Shown: positions 16,169-25,092 of the stretch, piece by piece | Position numbering within the stretch: position 1 is the stretch's first letter | Layout: each line of letters begins with the position of its first letter | Origin: Bradyrhizobium sp. ARR65 | GTDB taxonomy: Bacteria > Pseudomonadota > Alphaproteobacteria > Rhizobiales > Xanthobacteraceae | Assembly (NCBI RefSeq): GCF_000472385.1 | Contig: NZ_AWZU01000035.1 | Span: forward strand, 1-64,000 | Direction of reading: 5' to 3' | Length of the DNA stretch: 64,000 nucleotides | Notes under the pieces: model-generated | What the model was told of the DNA's origin: nothing | What the model saw: only the letters and a program-made list of their open reading frames with translations | The model's database searches: none | Made by a program: the position numbers and the translations under genes

Positions 16169-17332
16169 ATGGGCAAGGCGGAAGCGCTGTTACAGCAAAC
16201 GCTCGGGTATGTACCGCCGTGGTTTCCACAGTGGTTTGTCGGATTGGCGCTGGTCGTCCTTGCGATCGTCTGCGCACTGTTCATGCATAGGATTGCCCTG
16301 ACGTTGGCCAAGCGGGCCATAGGCGCGAGGCGCTCGGTCGCCGTCTTGATTCTCGAAGCCACGGCCGGTCCGACGCGGTTGGCGCTCTGTCTCGCCGCGG
16401 TGGCCTTCGTGATGCCGCTCGCTCCGCTAAGTGGTGAGTTGCGCGACGCGTTGGTTCACGTGTTTGCGATCGCGACGATCGCACTGATCGGCTGGATCTC
16501 GATCCGTGCGGTCGATTTGGGAGCAACCCGCTATCTGCAGCGTTTTCGGGTCCAGATCGAGGAGAACTTTCTTGCGCGCAAACACGTGACGCAGGTCCGG
16601 GTGTTCAAGCGCGTCATCGACACGCTCATCATCGTCGTCGCGGTATCGACGGCCTTGATGACCTTCAACTCGGTCAGGCAATACGGGGTGAGCCTGTTCG
16701 CCTCGGCCGGCGCCGCCGGCGTTATCGTCGGCCTTGCGGCGCGGCCGCTGCTGAGCAACCTCATCGCCGGTGTGCAGATCGCGGTGACGCAGCCGATCCG
16801 TATCGAGGATGCCGTAATCATCGAGAATGAATGGGGATGGATCGAGGATATCGGCTCCACCTATGTGGTGATCCGCCTGTGGGATTGGCGCCGGATGGTC
16901 GTGCCGCTGTCGTACTTCATCGAGCGTCCTTTTCAGAATTGGACGCGTGATGCCGCCTCGCTGATCGGCTCGGTCATATTTTATGTCGACTATGCGGCCG
17001 ACGTTGCCCGGATTCGCAAGCGCTTCGAGGAGGTGGTACGCGGATCCGAGCTTTGGGATCGCGCGGTGGTCAATTTGCAGGTGGTGGACACCGATGCGAG
17101 GACCATGCAGCTACGGGCGCTGGTCAGTGCGAGAAATGCGTCCCAAACCTGGGACCTTCGCTGCGAGGTCAGGGAAAAGCTGATCGCATTTTTGCGCGAG
17201 GAGATGCCCGAAGCTCTGCCGCGGCAACGGGCTGAGATTTCGCCACCGCTCGCACCCGACGAGGAGCGACCGCGCTCTGGCTCGGCGAGGTTCGCCGGGG
17301 GCCCGTGGGCCCCATTGCCCAGCGGGCACTGA
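16169..17332 (+). CDS. MscS-family mechanosensitive channel
   Basis: The 387-residue inner-membrane protein has about four N-terminal hydrophobic segments (residues 20-45, 55-80, 90-110 and 150-170). The MscS pore-lining and beta-domain pattern follows: LFASAGAAGVIVGLAARPLL, LSNLIAGVQIAVTQPIRIED and IENEWGWIEDIGSTYVVIRL, with the C-terminal alpha/beta domain after it. It protects against hypo-osmotic shock or carries out related solute release. The ATG at 16169 has a CGGAG site; an open frame extends upstream to 15890, but that stretch is unlike the family. The gene ends 8 nt before the converging DUF1045 gene. Confidence 0.88.
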   Translation: MGKAEALLQQTLGYVPPWFPQWFVGLALVVLAIVCALFMHRIALTLAKRAIGARRSVAVLILEATAGPTRLALCLAAVAFVMPLAPLSGELRDALVHVFAIATIALIGWISIRAVDLGATRYLQRFRVQIEENFLARKHVTQVRVFKRVIDTLIIVVAVSTALMTFNSVRQYGVSLFASAGAAGVIVGLAARPLLSNLIAGVQIAVTQPIRIEDAVIIENEWGWIEDIGSTYVVIRLWDWRRMVVPLSYFIERPFQNWTRDAASLIGSVIFYVDYAADVARIRKRFEEVVRGSELWDRAVVNLQVVDTDARTMQLRALVSARNASQTWDLRCEVREKLIAFLREEMPEALPRQRAEISPPLAPDEERPRSGSARFAGGPWAPLPSGH

Positions 17333-17340
17333 TCGGTTTG

Positions 17341-18042
17341 TCAGGCGGCGGCGAGTTGCCACGCCTGCATGATGCGGAACCGCGAATTCGGCTCATCCTG
17401 TCGGAACAGCGCGATCCGATCGATTGCGAGCGCCTCGATCCCAAGAGTTGAAAAGGCGTTGCGCAGCATGTCCAACACGGCATCGCGGCGTGGCGCTTCC
17501 AGCCGCCCTGTCAGTGTCATATGGAAGCGAAACTCGTCCATCACGTAAGGATAGCTCCAGCGATCGAGATACTCGCACTGCCGGGGTGTCAACTTTTCCG
17601 GATTGCGTCGCGCGCGATCTTGCGCTGTCAAGGGCGCGCGGAAGCCGTCAAAGCTGGTGACGCAATCCTGGGCCAGTCGCTGCAGTTCGCTCGAGTGCCC
17701 CGCCGGAATGACGGCGATGAAGCCACTTATAGAATCGATCACCGGTCGGATCGTCGGGGCCGGCCGCGGCGTTTCGGCAAAGGCTGTACAAGCTGCGACA
17801 AGCTCGTTCTCCGTCGTTCCCTCTGCCAGCGCGAACGGCGCCTTCAACGTGGCGTGAAAACCATATTTGCGGGGATCTGCCGTCAGTTCGCGCCAATCCG
17901 GCATCATCTGCGTGACGTGCTCAGGAAAACGCAGGTCTGCGCCGGTAAAGGCATCATAACCCAGCAGTTGCGCGCCGAAACGCTCCAGCGCGCTTTCGTG
18001 CTGAGGTGCATAGTAAATCGCGTAGCGGGAAAATGGACTCAT
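17341..18042 (-). CDS. DUF1045 putative phosphonate metabolism protein (2H phosphoesterase fold)
   Basis: This 233-residue protein matches the DUF1045/'Phn operon protein' family found with C-P lyase genes. It has two HxT motifs, FHATLKAP (His63) and FHMTLTG (His174), typical of the 2H phosphoesterase superfamily that cleaves cyclic phosphodiesters. A role opening cyclic phosphate esters made during phosphonate breakdown (PhnP-like work on ribosyl cyclic phosphate) is plausible but inferred; no phnP was found in the window. It lies 21 nt after the first PhnM-like gene on the same strand. Confidence 0.85.
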   Translation of the reverse strand: MSPFSRYAIYYAPQHESALERFGAQLLGYDAFTGADLRFPEHVTQMMPDWRELTADPRKYGFHATLKAPFALAEGTTENELVAACTAFAETPRPAPTIRPVIDSISGFIAVIPAGHSSELQRLAQDCVTSFDGFRAPLTAQDRARRNPEKLTPRQCEYLDRWSYPYVMDEFRFHMTLTGRLEAPRRDAVLDMLRNAFSTLGIEALAIDRIALFRQDEPNSRFRIMQAWQLAAA

Positions 18043-18063
18043 TGCCGCAACAATAGAGCGGTC

Positions 18064-19257
18064 CTATTCGGCCGCAACCGCTTCGCGCGCCGCAGCCGAA
18101 GATGTGCTGAGGCGGCCGGCGTCGGCCAGGTAAGCCAGGCGGCCGCCGGCGATCACGGCAACGATCCGTGGACGCAGCGGTTGCGCGCTGTCCACAAGCA
18201 GAATATCGGCGCGATGTTCTTCTGCGATCACGCCGCGATCGGTGAGGCCCGCGGCGCGGGCGGGGGCGGCGGAAATCACGTCCCAAGCTCGCGGCAGCGA
18301 CAGCACGCGATCGGCGGCAAGACGGAAGGCGGCGAGCAGCGGCGCCGGATAATAATAGTCGGAAGCCAACACCGAGCACAGGCCCTTCTCGATCATGTCG
18401 GAAGCCTTGGTCCATCCGGTGTGGCTGCCGCCGCGCACGACGTTGGGCGCCCCGAACACGATGGCGTCGCCGCCGGCGGCGGCCTCGCGGGCCGTCTCCT
18501 CATTGACCGGAAACTCGGCGATCCTGACGCCCTGGGCCCGAAACGCCCTTCGCATCGCCGGACTGTCGTCGTCATGAGAAAGCATTCGCACGGCGCTGCT
18601 TTCCGCGATCTGGGCAAGCCGCGCGATCGAGCCGGGCACGGCGTCGGCGCGAGAGACGACGGACTCGACCAGACGATCGAATGCCTCACTCGACAGGCCG
18701 GTGCGTTCGACCATGCGGTTGCGCTTTCGCGGGTTCTCCAGACTTGCGACCGTGGAAGCCATGTGGTCGTTGAACGCGAACAGATCGATGCGCCCGGCGG
18801 ACAGCCAGCGGCCGATTTCGTCCTCGGCGTCGAGATTGTAGGTCTCATGACGCAGATGGAAGCGGGTATCCGCCTTCAGTTGCGGCCGCAAGCTTTCGAT
18901 GGCTTCGAGCAGCAGGCGCGCGTTGTCACCGCTGCGCAGGCCTGGCTCCCAGGACCAGGTGGTGGCGTGAAACACGGTTGTGATGCCGTTGGCGACGGCC
19001 TGCCGATCGCTGTCGAGCAGCGCCACGTCGATCGGGAAATCGACGCCCGGGCGCGGCATCATCTGTCGCTCGAAGGCATCGCCATGCAGATCGACAATGC
19101 CGGGCAGCACGAGCAGGCCGCGGCCATCAATGTTCAACGCCGCGCGTCCATGGCCGGCGTCTACGTCGCGGATTTTGCCGCCGGCGATTCGGAGCGAGGT
19201 CTCGATGATTGCGTCGCCGAGCAGGGCACGGCCACCTTGGATGAGGATGTCAGTCAC
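18064..19257 (-). CDS. phnM: PhnM-like phosphonate-pathway diphosphatase (first paralogue)
   Basis: This 397-residue amidohydrolase resembles PhnM, the enzyme that removes diphosphate from ribosyl-1-methylphosphonate 5-triphosphate. Visible features are LPGIVDLHGDAFE (His58, Asp60), MPRPGVDFPIDVAL, MLSHDDDS, FGAPNVVRGGSHTGW and VLASDYYYPAPLL. The usual ELHTDHLE of PhnM is here DLHGDAFE, so the first metal ligand is kept but the next differs from the second paralogue at 29198. The start overlaps the hexapeptide gene stop (ATGA at 19254-19257). It is one of two PhnM-like genes in the locus; its exact substrate may differ. Confidence 0.8.
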   Translation of the reverse strand: MTDILIQGGRALLGDAIIETSLRIAGGKIRDVDAGHGRAALNIDGRGLLVLPGIVDLHGDAFERQMMPRPGVDFPIDVALLDSDRQAVANGITTVFHATTWSWEPGLRSGDNARLLLEAIESLRPQLKADTRFHLRHETYNLDAEDEIGRWLSAGRIDLFAFNDHMASTVASLENPRKRNRMVERTGLSSEAFDRLVESVVSRADAVPGSIARLAQIAESSAVRMLSHDDDSPAMRRAFRAQGVRIAEFPVNEETAREAAAGGDAIVFGAPNVVRGGSHTGWTKASDMIEKGLCSVLASDYYYPAPLLAAFRLAADRVLSLPRAWDVISAAPARAAGLTDRGVIAEEHRADILLVDSAQPLRPRIVAVIAGGRLAYLADAGRLSTSSAAAREAVAAE

Positions 19258-19919
19258 GATGCGGCACTTCGTTGCGAGAGGGGTGAGCCGGTCGCAGACT
19301 GCGCCTCGTATCTATCGAGGAAGTCTTCGACCGAGAGATTTCTGAAATCGGGCAGCGCTGCGCGCAAGGCGTCGTGATCCCAGTCCCACCACGACAGTCG
19401 CGCGAGCCGGTCGGCGATGCTTTCCGAGAAACGTCGCCGGATCGGCCGCGCCGGATTGCCGCCGACGATCGTATAGGCCGGGACGTCCTTGGTGACAATG
19501 GCGCCGGCCGCGACCACCGCGCCGGTGCCGATTCTGCGGCCCGGCAGCACGATTGCGCCATGCCCGATCCAGACGTCATGGCCGATATGCACGCGATGAC
19601 TTTTTCGCCAGTCGAAGAATTCGGCTTCATCGGCTTCGCCGGGAAAATAGGCGCTGGCGCGGTAGGTGAAATGGGCCTGGGTCGCCCGGTGCATGGGATG
19701 ATTGCCTGGATTGATCCGCGTCATCGCCGCGATCGAGCAGAACTTTCCGATCGTGGTGTAGGTCATTTGGGCGTCGTTGACGACGTAGGAGTAGTCCCCC
19801 ATCGCCACGTCGAGCAGGATCGTGCGCGCCCCGACCTCGCAATAGGCCCCAAGCCTGGTCTCCCGCACCTTTGCCGTGGGATCGATGGTAGGTTCAATTG
19901 AGAGCGCTTTGCCGGCCAT
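19254..19919 (-). CDS. Hexapeptide-repeat acetyltransferase of the phosphonate operon
   Basis: The 221-residue protein is a left-handed beta-helix acyltransferase of the phosphonate-associated xenobiotic acetyltransferase group. The imperfect hexapeptide repeats run from residue 15 to 165, with VHIGHDVWIGHGAIVLPGR, IGTGAVVAAGAIVTKDVPAY and GGNPARPIRRRF. It may acetylate aminophosphonates or a pathway intermediate, by analogy; it is not PhnO. The ATG at 19919 has a weak GGAA site; longer in-frame starts up to 20069 would run into the Pho-box region. It is the first gene of the leftward operon and overlaps phnM by 4 nt. Confidence 0.82.
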   Translation of the reverse strand: MAGKALSIEPTIDPTAKVRETRLGAYCEVGARTILLDVAMGDYSYVVNDAQMTYTTIGKFCSIAAMTRINPGNHPMHRATQAHFTYRASAYFPGEADEAEFFDWRKSHRVHIGHDVWIGHGAIVLPGRRIGTGAVVAAGAIVTKDVPAYTIVGGNPARPIRRRFSESIADRLARLSWWDWDHDALRAALPDFRNLSVEDFLDRYEAQSATGSPLSQRSAAS

Positions 19920-19969
19920 TCGGAATTCCACAAGCAACAAGTCGAGGGGCCCGTCTTTAACATGCTTCG

Positions 19970-19996
19970 TGACAGGGCGATGACATTTAAGTGACG
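19970..19996 (-). promoter_or_regulatory. Tandem Pho-box-like site for the leftward phosphonate operon
   Basis: On the plus strand TGACA occurs at 19970 and 19981 and TGACG at 19992, exactly 11 bp apart. Read leftward these are three TGTCA-type half-sites, the direct-repeat pattern bound by PhoB. The site lies 51-77 nt before the hexapeptide gene start, pointing in its direction. Confidence 0.65.
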
Positions 19997-20061
19997 CATG
20001 TAAGCGATGCGTGACTAAGTGATGCATGAGCAGGTGTGCACGATTGCCGCAGCGCGGCGCG

Positions 20062-20080
20062 CTTGTCACATAACTGTAGA
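20062..20080 (+). promoter_or_regulatory. Pho-box-like site for phnC
   Basis: The sequence CTTGTCACATAACTGTAGA has TGTCA and TGTAG half-sites 11 bp apart, in the direction of phnC, 46-64 nt before its start. It fits the PhoB direct-repeat consensus (CTGTCAT-N4-CTGTCAT) with a few mismatches. Together with the site at 19970 it makes this a divergent phosphate-responsive promoter region. Confidence 0.6.
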
Positions 20081-20125
20081 ATCCCGGCGCTAGCGATGGC
20101 CCTGAGCTAGCTGCTGGAGCCTTGA

Positions 20126-20938
<813 letters not shown>

Positions 20939-21004
20939 TTGTCCTGCATCGCCGCAAGGCGCGCGTTTTTACGAAGTTACGACCACCAACAACGAAGGTG
21001 CATC

Positions 21005-21934
21005 ATGATCAACCGTAGACTGGTTCTGGCCGGCGTCGCCGCGTTGGCGTTTGCAACGTCTGCCTCCGCCGAGGACTGGAAGCAGAAATATCCCGAGATC
21101 ACGTTCGCCGTGATCCCGGCTGAGAACGGCTCCGGCGTCGTCGAGCGCTTCACGCCCTTCGTGAGCTATCTCTCCAAAGAACTTGGCATCAAGGTGAACC
21201 TGCGCGTCGCCAACGACTATGCCGCCGTCATCGAAGGCCAACGGGCGGGCAACATCCACATCGGCTATTACGGTCCGGCTTCGTTCGCCCGCGCCCGTCT
21301 GACCGGTGTGAAGACCGACGCTTTTGTGATCGATGTTAACTCCGATGGTTCCAAGGGCTATTATTCGGTGTTCTATGTGCTCGCCAAGAGCCCGTACCAG
21401 AAGCTCGAGGATTTGAAGGGCAAGAATCTCGGCCTGGTCGATCCGAACTCGACCTCCGGCAACAACATGCCGCGCTTCAAGATGAACCAGATGGGCATCG
21501 ATCCCGACCACTTCTTCTCCCAGGTCATCTTCACGGGCAGCCATGAAAATGCCGTGCTGGCCCTGGCGCAGGGCACCGTGGACGTCGCCGCGAATTGGTG
21601 GAACGCGGAGGACGATTCCAACCTGACCCGCATGCTCGCCAAGAACATGCTGAAGAATGCCGATGGCACGCCGATGAAGAAGGAGGACTTCCGCGTCATC
21701 GTGAAGTCGGACCTGATCATCAACTCGCCTTACGCCTATCTCAGCGACCTGCCGGACGATATGAAGGCCGCGATCAAGCAAGCCTTCCTCGATGCGCCGG
21801 AGAAGGACCCCGAAGCTTTCAAGAAGCTCTCGGACGGCAAGAACCGCCCTTGGCAGACGATCACCAATGAGGACTACAACAAGACGATCGATTTGATCAA
21901 ATTCGTCGACGGCCTGCGCAAGAAGGCGTCCTGA
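21005..21934 (+). CDS. phnD: Phosphonate-binding periplasmic protein
   Basis: The 309-residue solute-binding protein has a signal peptide (MINRRLVLAGVAALAF, cleavage after ASA near residue 22). The PhnD pattern follows: ITFAVIPAENGSGVVERFTP, HIGYYGPASFARARL, SNSTSGNN-like DPNSTSGNNMPRF and TFTGSHENAV-like FTGSHENAVLALAQG. It captures phosphonates in the periplasm for PhnCE. The ATG at 21005 is preceded by a GAAGG site. A strong terminator hairpin follows before phnE1, which would let the binding protein be made in excess. Confidence 0.94.
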   Translation: MINRRLVLAGVAALAFATSASAEDWKQKYPEITFAVIPAENGSGVVERFTPFVSYLSKELGIKVNLRVANDYAAVIEGQRAGNIHIGYYGPASFARARLTGVKTDAFVIDVNSDGSKGYYSVFYVLAKSPYQKLEDLKGKNLGLVDPNSTSGNNMPRFKMNQMGIDPDHFFSQVIFTGSHENAVLALAQGTVDVAANWWNAEDDSNLTRMLAKNMLKNADGTPMKKEDFRVIVKSDLIINSPYAYLSDLPDDMKAAIKQAFLDAPEKDPEAFKKLSDGKNRPWQTITNEDYNKTIDLIKFVDGLRKKAS

Positions 21935-21953
21935 TCGTTCGCCTGATCAATGA

Positions 21954-21983
21954 GGCCGGGTCCCGCGCGACCCGGCCTTTTTT
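21954..21983 (+). terminator. Rho-independent terminator inside the phn transport operon
   Basis: GGCCGGGT (21954-21961) pairs perfectly with ACCCGGCC (21970-21977) and is followed by six T residues (21978-21983). The hairpin is a strong intrinsic terminator. It lies 20 nt after the phnD stop and 29 nt before phnE1, so it probably attenuates transcription into the permease genes. Confidence 0.88.
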
Positions 21984-22011
21984 CGTCTTGCTTCCGCACC
22001 GACAGTTCTCG

Positions 22012-22896
22012 ATGACGACAGCGGTTTCCATTCTCCCGACCCAGCAACTCGCCGAGCTTAATCGCGCCTATCGCAATGCGGTGGCCCGAAGGCGCCTGCG
22101 CCTTGCGCTCGCGGCGGCGCTGTTCCTTGCGGCTCTCGTCATTGCCGCGATCGGCGCGGAAGTGAACTTAAAGACGCTCTTCACCTATTTTGGTAATTTC
22201 GTCAGCTATTTCGATCGGATCCTGAAGCTCGACAGCGGCGCGAGGGTATGGACCGATTTCGGCGAGTGGTTCTGGGGTTGGCGCAAATGGCTACGCCTGC
22301 TCGGTGAAACCTTGCTGATCAGCTATGTCGGAACTCTGATCGGGGCGGTGTTCGCCTTTGTGCTCAACTTCCTCGCCGCGGAAAACACCTCGCCGAACCC
22401 GCGGCTGCGCTTTGTGATCCGGCGACTCCTGGAGTTTGCCCGTACCGTTCCGGCCATCGTCTTCGCGCTGATCTTCGTCATCGCCTTCGGCCTGGGACCG
22501 ATGGCGGGCGTGCTGGCGATCGCCATCCATTCGAGCGGCGCGCTGGCCAAACTGTTTTCTGAAATCGTCGAGAATGCCGACATGAAGCCGGTCGAAGGCA
22601 TTCGTTCGACCGGAGCGAGTTGGATCTCCTGCATGCGCTTTGCGGTGCTGCCGCAGGTGATCGCCGGCTATGCGAGCTACGCTCTGCTGCGCTTCGAGAT
22701 CAATGTCCGCGAGGCGTCCGTGATGGGATTCGTTGGCGCGGGCGGCATCGGACAGGAACTCGTCGTTGCCATCAGAAAATTCTATTATTCCGATGTCAGC
22801 GCGATCCTGGTGATGATCATCTTGACGGTCTTCGTGATCGATATCGCAACTGGCTGGCTGCGGGCGCGCCTGTTCGGCAAGGAGGCGCGGACATGA
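22012..22896 (+). CDS. phnE: Phosphonate ABC transporter permease
   Basis: This 294-residue inner-membrane permease has about six hydrophobic segments and the binding-protein-dependent transport EAA loop (VEGIRSTGASWISCMRFAVL). Its C-terminal EASVMGFVGAGGIGQELVVAI is typical of PhnE. The ATG at 22012 has only a poor ribosome site. It overlaps the second permease gene by 4 nt (ATGA at 22893-22896), so the two permeases are likely to form a heterodimer. Confidence 0.93.
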   Translation: MTTAVSILPTQQLAELNRAYRNAVARRRLRLALAAALFLAALVIAAIGAEVNLKTLFTYFGNFVSYFDRILKLDSGARVWTDFGEWFWGWRKWLRLLGETLLISYVGTLIGAVFAFVLNFLAAENTSPNPRLRFVIRRLLEFARTVPAIVFALIFVIAFGLGPMAGVLAIAIHSSGALAKLFSEIVENADMKPVEGIRSTGASWISCMRFAVLPQVIAGYASYALLRFEINVREASVMGFVGAGGIGQELVVAIRKFYYSDVSAILVMIILTVFVIDIATGWLRARLFGKEART

Positions 22897-23741
22897 GCCA
22901 GATGGGGGCACCGGATCCGGAGCAATTGCGGGCACGCTATCCCGGCATCTTCCGTCGTCCCGCCTCAGCGCGCCTTGCGACCCCGGCGATGCTGCTGCTG
23001 GCTATCGCGGTCTTTGCGTTTGGACTGGTGGACCTCGATTTTTCGCCCACGCGGCTCCTCGCCGGGTTGCATCAGCTTGGCTGGATCACCCTGATGATGT
23101 TGCCGCCTGATCCCGGCTCGTCGCTACCGCTCTATCTGAAGGCGCTAGGCGAGACGTTGTCGATCGCGCTGCTCGGCACGTCCTTGGCGGCGGTGATCGC
23201 CTTGCCTGTCAGCCTGCTTGCCGCGCGCAACGTCGTGCCGTCGAACATCGTGCGCTTTCCGGTGCGCCGCTTCCTGGATACCATCCGCGGCATCGATACC
23301 CTGATCTGGGCGCTCGTCTGGATCAATGTCGTCGGGCTTGGCCCGTTTGCGGGCGTGCTCGCGATCGCGATCTCGGATTTTGGCGCGCTCGGCAAGTTAT
23401 TTTCGGAAGCGATCGAGGCCGCCGACCGCAGGCAGGTCGAGGGCATCCGCGCTTCCGGCGGCAGCGGCTTACACGAAATCCGCTTCGGCCTGCTGCCGCA
23501 GGTGATACCTGTGATCGCCGGCCAGGTGCTCTATTTCATCGAGTCCAACACCCGTTCGGCCACCATCATCGGCATCGTGGGCGCAGGCGGCATCGGTTTG
23601 CAATTGGCCGAGCAGATTAGGGTGCTGGAATGGCAGCACGTGTCCTTCCTGATCCTGATGATCCTGGTGGCGGTCGCCGCGATCGACTGGATCTCGGGCA
23701 AACTGCGTTTTGCGATTATTGGCCGCCGCGCGGTGGCATGA
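22893..23741 (+). CDS. phnE: Phosphonate ABC transporter permease, second subunit
   Basis: The 282-residue permease resembles its upstream neighbour, with the EAA loop VEGIRASGGSGLHEIRFGLL and C-terminal SATIIGIVGAGGIGLQLAEQ. Spans lie near residues 28-50, 90-115, 140-165 and 245-270. A near-ideal AAGGAGG ribosome site sits inside the end of the first permease gene, and the start overlaps that gene by 4 nt. It ends 9 nt before the converging phnF gene. Confidence 0.93.
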   Translation: MSQMGAPDPEQLRARYPGIFRRPASARLATPAMLLLAIAVFAFGLVDLDFSPTRLLAGLHQLGWITLMMLPPDPGSSLPLYLKALGETLSIALLGTSLAAVIALPVSLLAARNVVPSNIVRFPVRRFLDTIRGIDTLIWALVWINVVGLGPFAGVLAIAISDFGALGKLFSEAIEAADRRQVEGIRASGGSGLHEIRFGLLPQVIPVIAGQVLYFIESNTRSATIIGIVGAGGIGLQLAEQIRVLEWQHVSFLILMILVAVAAIDWISGKLRFAIIGRRAVA

Positions 23742-23750
23742 ATATAGCGA

Positions 23751-24479
23751 TCAACCGCCTTCTACGACGAATTCTACCCGCTCGGCAGCAAAACGCGATC
23801 GCTTGGTCACCAGCGGCTTGCCCTCCGCATCGACGTCGGTGCTGTCGACGACAAGCACGGGGCGGCCAAGCGCGAGATCGAGCCGCGCGGCATCGGTAGC
23901 CTCGGCAATCGCTGCAGTGATCCGGCTCGATCCGCGGCGATAGTCGCGCACGCCATAATGGGCGAGCAACCGAGTCATCGAGCGCACGGTCGCGAACACT
24001 GCGCCCGCGTCGGGAAAGCGCTCGGCCGAAAGCCAGGTTGTGCTGACGCAGATCGGCGCGCGATCGGCGGACCGCAGCGCCTCGATCCGGACCAGCGGCG
24101 CGCCGGTCTTCACGCCCAGCAGCCGGGCCAATTCACGTGTGGCCGGTTCCTCGCTCGCCGCGATCAACTGTCCGCGCGGCTCGCGGCCCTCTCCGCCGAC
24201 GATTTCAGAGAACCGCGTCCGTGAGCGCAAGGGGTATGCGAGGCGTGGGGCTTCCACATAGGTGCCGCTGCCGCGTTCGGCGCGCACCAGGCCTCGCTCG
24301 GCAAGCACCGCCAGCGCGCGCCGCACGGTATGGCGATTGACGCGATAGATCTCGGCGATCTCGGTCTCGCCGGGCAGGCGCTCGCCCCGGGCGTAGCGGC
24401 CCTCGGCGATGCCGCGCTCGATGCCGTCGGCGACCTGCCGCCATAGCGCAACGCCCGAGGCCAGATCCTGCATGCTCAT
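23751..24479 (-). CDS. phnF: GntR/HutC-family regulator PhnF
   Basis: The 242-residue repressor has an N-terminal winged helix (GRYARGERLPGETEIAEIYR, then NRHTVRRALAVLAERGLV) and a C-terminal UTRA effector domain from about residue 95. Its position, transcribed away from phnG, and its length match PhnF. It very likely binds the perfect palindrome at 24547-24580 upstream of phnG and so controls the C-P lyase operon and itself. The effector, perhaps a phosphonate metabolite, is unknown. Confidence 0.88.
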   Translation of the reverse strand: MSMQDLASGVALWRQVADGIERGIAEGRYARGERLPGETEIAEIYRVNRHTVRRALAVLAERGLVRAERGSGTYVEAPRLAYPLRSRTRFSEIVGGEGREPRGQLIAASEEPATRELARLLGVKTGAPLVRIEALRSADRAPICVSTTWLSAERFPDAGAVFATVRSMTRLLAHYGVRDYRRGSSRITAAIAEATDAARLDLALGRPVLVVDSTDVDAEGKPLVTKRSRFAAERVEFVVEGG

Positions 24480-24510
24480 CCTGTGACACCCTGAAGCCGA
24501 CTGGCGAAAA

Positions 24511-24537
24511 TCATCTGTTTGTCATGAAACGGTCATG
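24511..24537 (+). promoter_or_regulatory. Pho-box-like site in the phnF-phnG gap
   Basis: TCAT occurs at 24511, 24522 and 24533, exactly 11 bp apart. The last two form TTGTCATGAAACGGTCATG, close to the PhoB consensus of two CTGTCAT repeats. It points toward phnG, 70-96 nt before its start, and lies just upstream of the palindromic operator, so PhoB activation and repressor binding could compete or combine. Confidence 0.7.
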
Positions 24538-24546
24538 GCGTTTCAT

Positions 24547-24580
24547 TATCAAGTTGTCTAATATCATAGACAACTTGATA
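24547..24580. promoter_or_regulatory. Perfect 14-bp-arm palindrome, probable PhnF operator
   Basis: TATCAAGTTGTCTA (24547-24560) and its exact complement (24567-24580) flank a 6-bp spacer. GntR/HutC regulators bind such palindromes, and this one lies 27 nt before phnG and 68 nt before phnF, so it could control both. The internal TTGTCTA/TAGACAA resembles half-sites known for HutC-type proteins (GTCTAGAC core). Confidence 0.85.
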
Positions 24581-24606
24581 CCGGCAAGACGAGAGCAGGA
24601 CCGAGC

Positions 24607-25089
24607 ATGAACGCCCGGGACAAAATTAAAGAAGGCCAGGCTGCCAGCGAAATGATCGTGCGGCGGAAGGCGGCGATGGCCGTCCTTGCGCATGCCAAGA
24701 CTGCGGAGATCTCGGCGCATCTCGACGCGATCATGTTGCCTCCTTACGAGCAGCTTCGTGAGGCGGAAAACGGGCTTGTCATGTTGCGCGGCCGCATCGG
24801 CGGCGATGGCGCGCCGTTCAATCTCGGTGAAGCGACGGTGTCGCGTGCGGCCGTTCGGCTTGGCAGCGGCGAGATCGGATTCGGCTATACGCTCGGCCGC
24901 GACAGGGAAAAGGCGCGGATGATCGCATTATGCGATGCGCTGGTGCAGTCGGATGAATTTGCGGGCAGCGTCGAGACAAAGGTGATCGCGCCGTTGCGCG
25001 CCGGCTTGCTTGCACGCCGCCAGCAGAGGGCCGCGGAGACGGCGGCCACCAAAGTCGATTTCTATACCATGGTCCGCGGTGAGGGATGA
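24607..25089 (+). CDS. phnG: C-P lyase complex subunit PhnG
   Basis: The 160-residue protein is a core subunit of the PhnGHIJ complex, which with PhnI couples ATP and phosphonate to form ribosyl-1-phosphonate 5-triphosphate. The family pattern includes RRKAAMAVLAHA near residue 20, GGDGAPFNLGEATVSRAAVR near 65, GYTLGRDREKARMIALCDAL near 98 and the C-terminal VDFYTMVRG. It opens the phnGHIJKLMN operon, directly downstream of the Pho-box/palindrome region, with a GAGAGCAGGA ribosome site. Confidence 0.93.
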   Translation: MNARDKIKEGQAASEMIVRRKAAMAVLAHAKTAEISAHLDAIMLPPYEQLREAENGLVMLRGRIGGDGAPFNLGEATVSRAAVRLGSGEIGFGYTLGRDREKARMIALCDALVQSDEFAGSVETKVIAPLRAGLLARRQQRAAETAATKVDFYTMVRGEG

Positions 25090-25092
25090 GTG

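Noticed and set aside
17521..19377. 618-codon open frame on the plus strand
   Set aside because: Antisense to DUF1045 and the first phnM, without family pattern or ribosome site.
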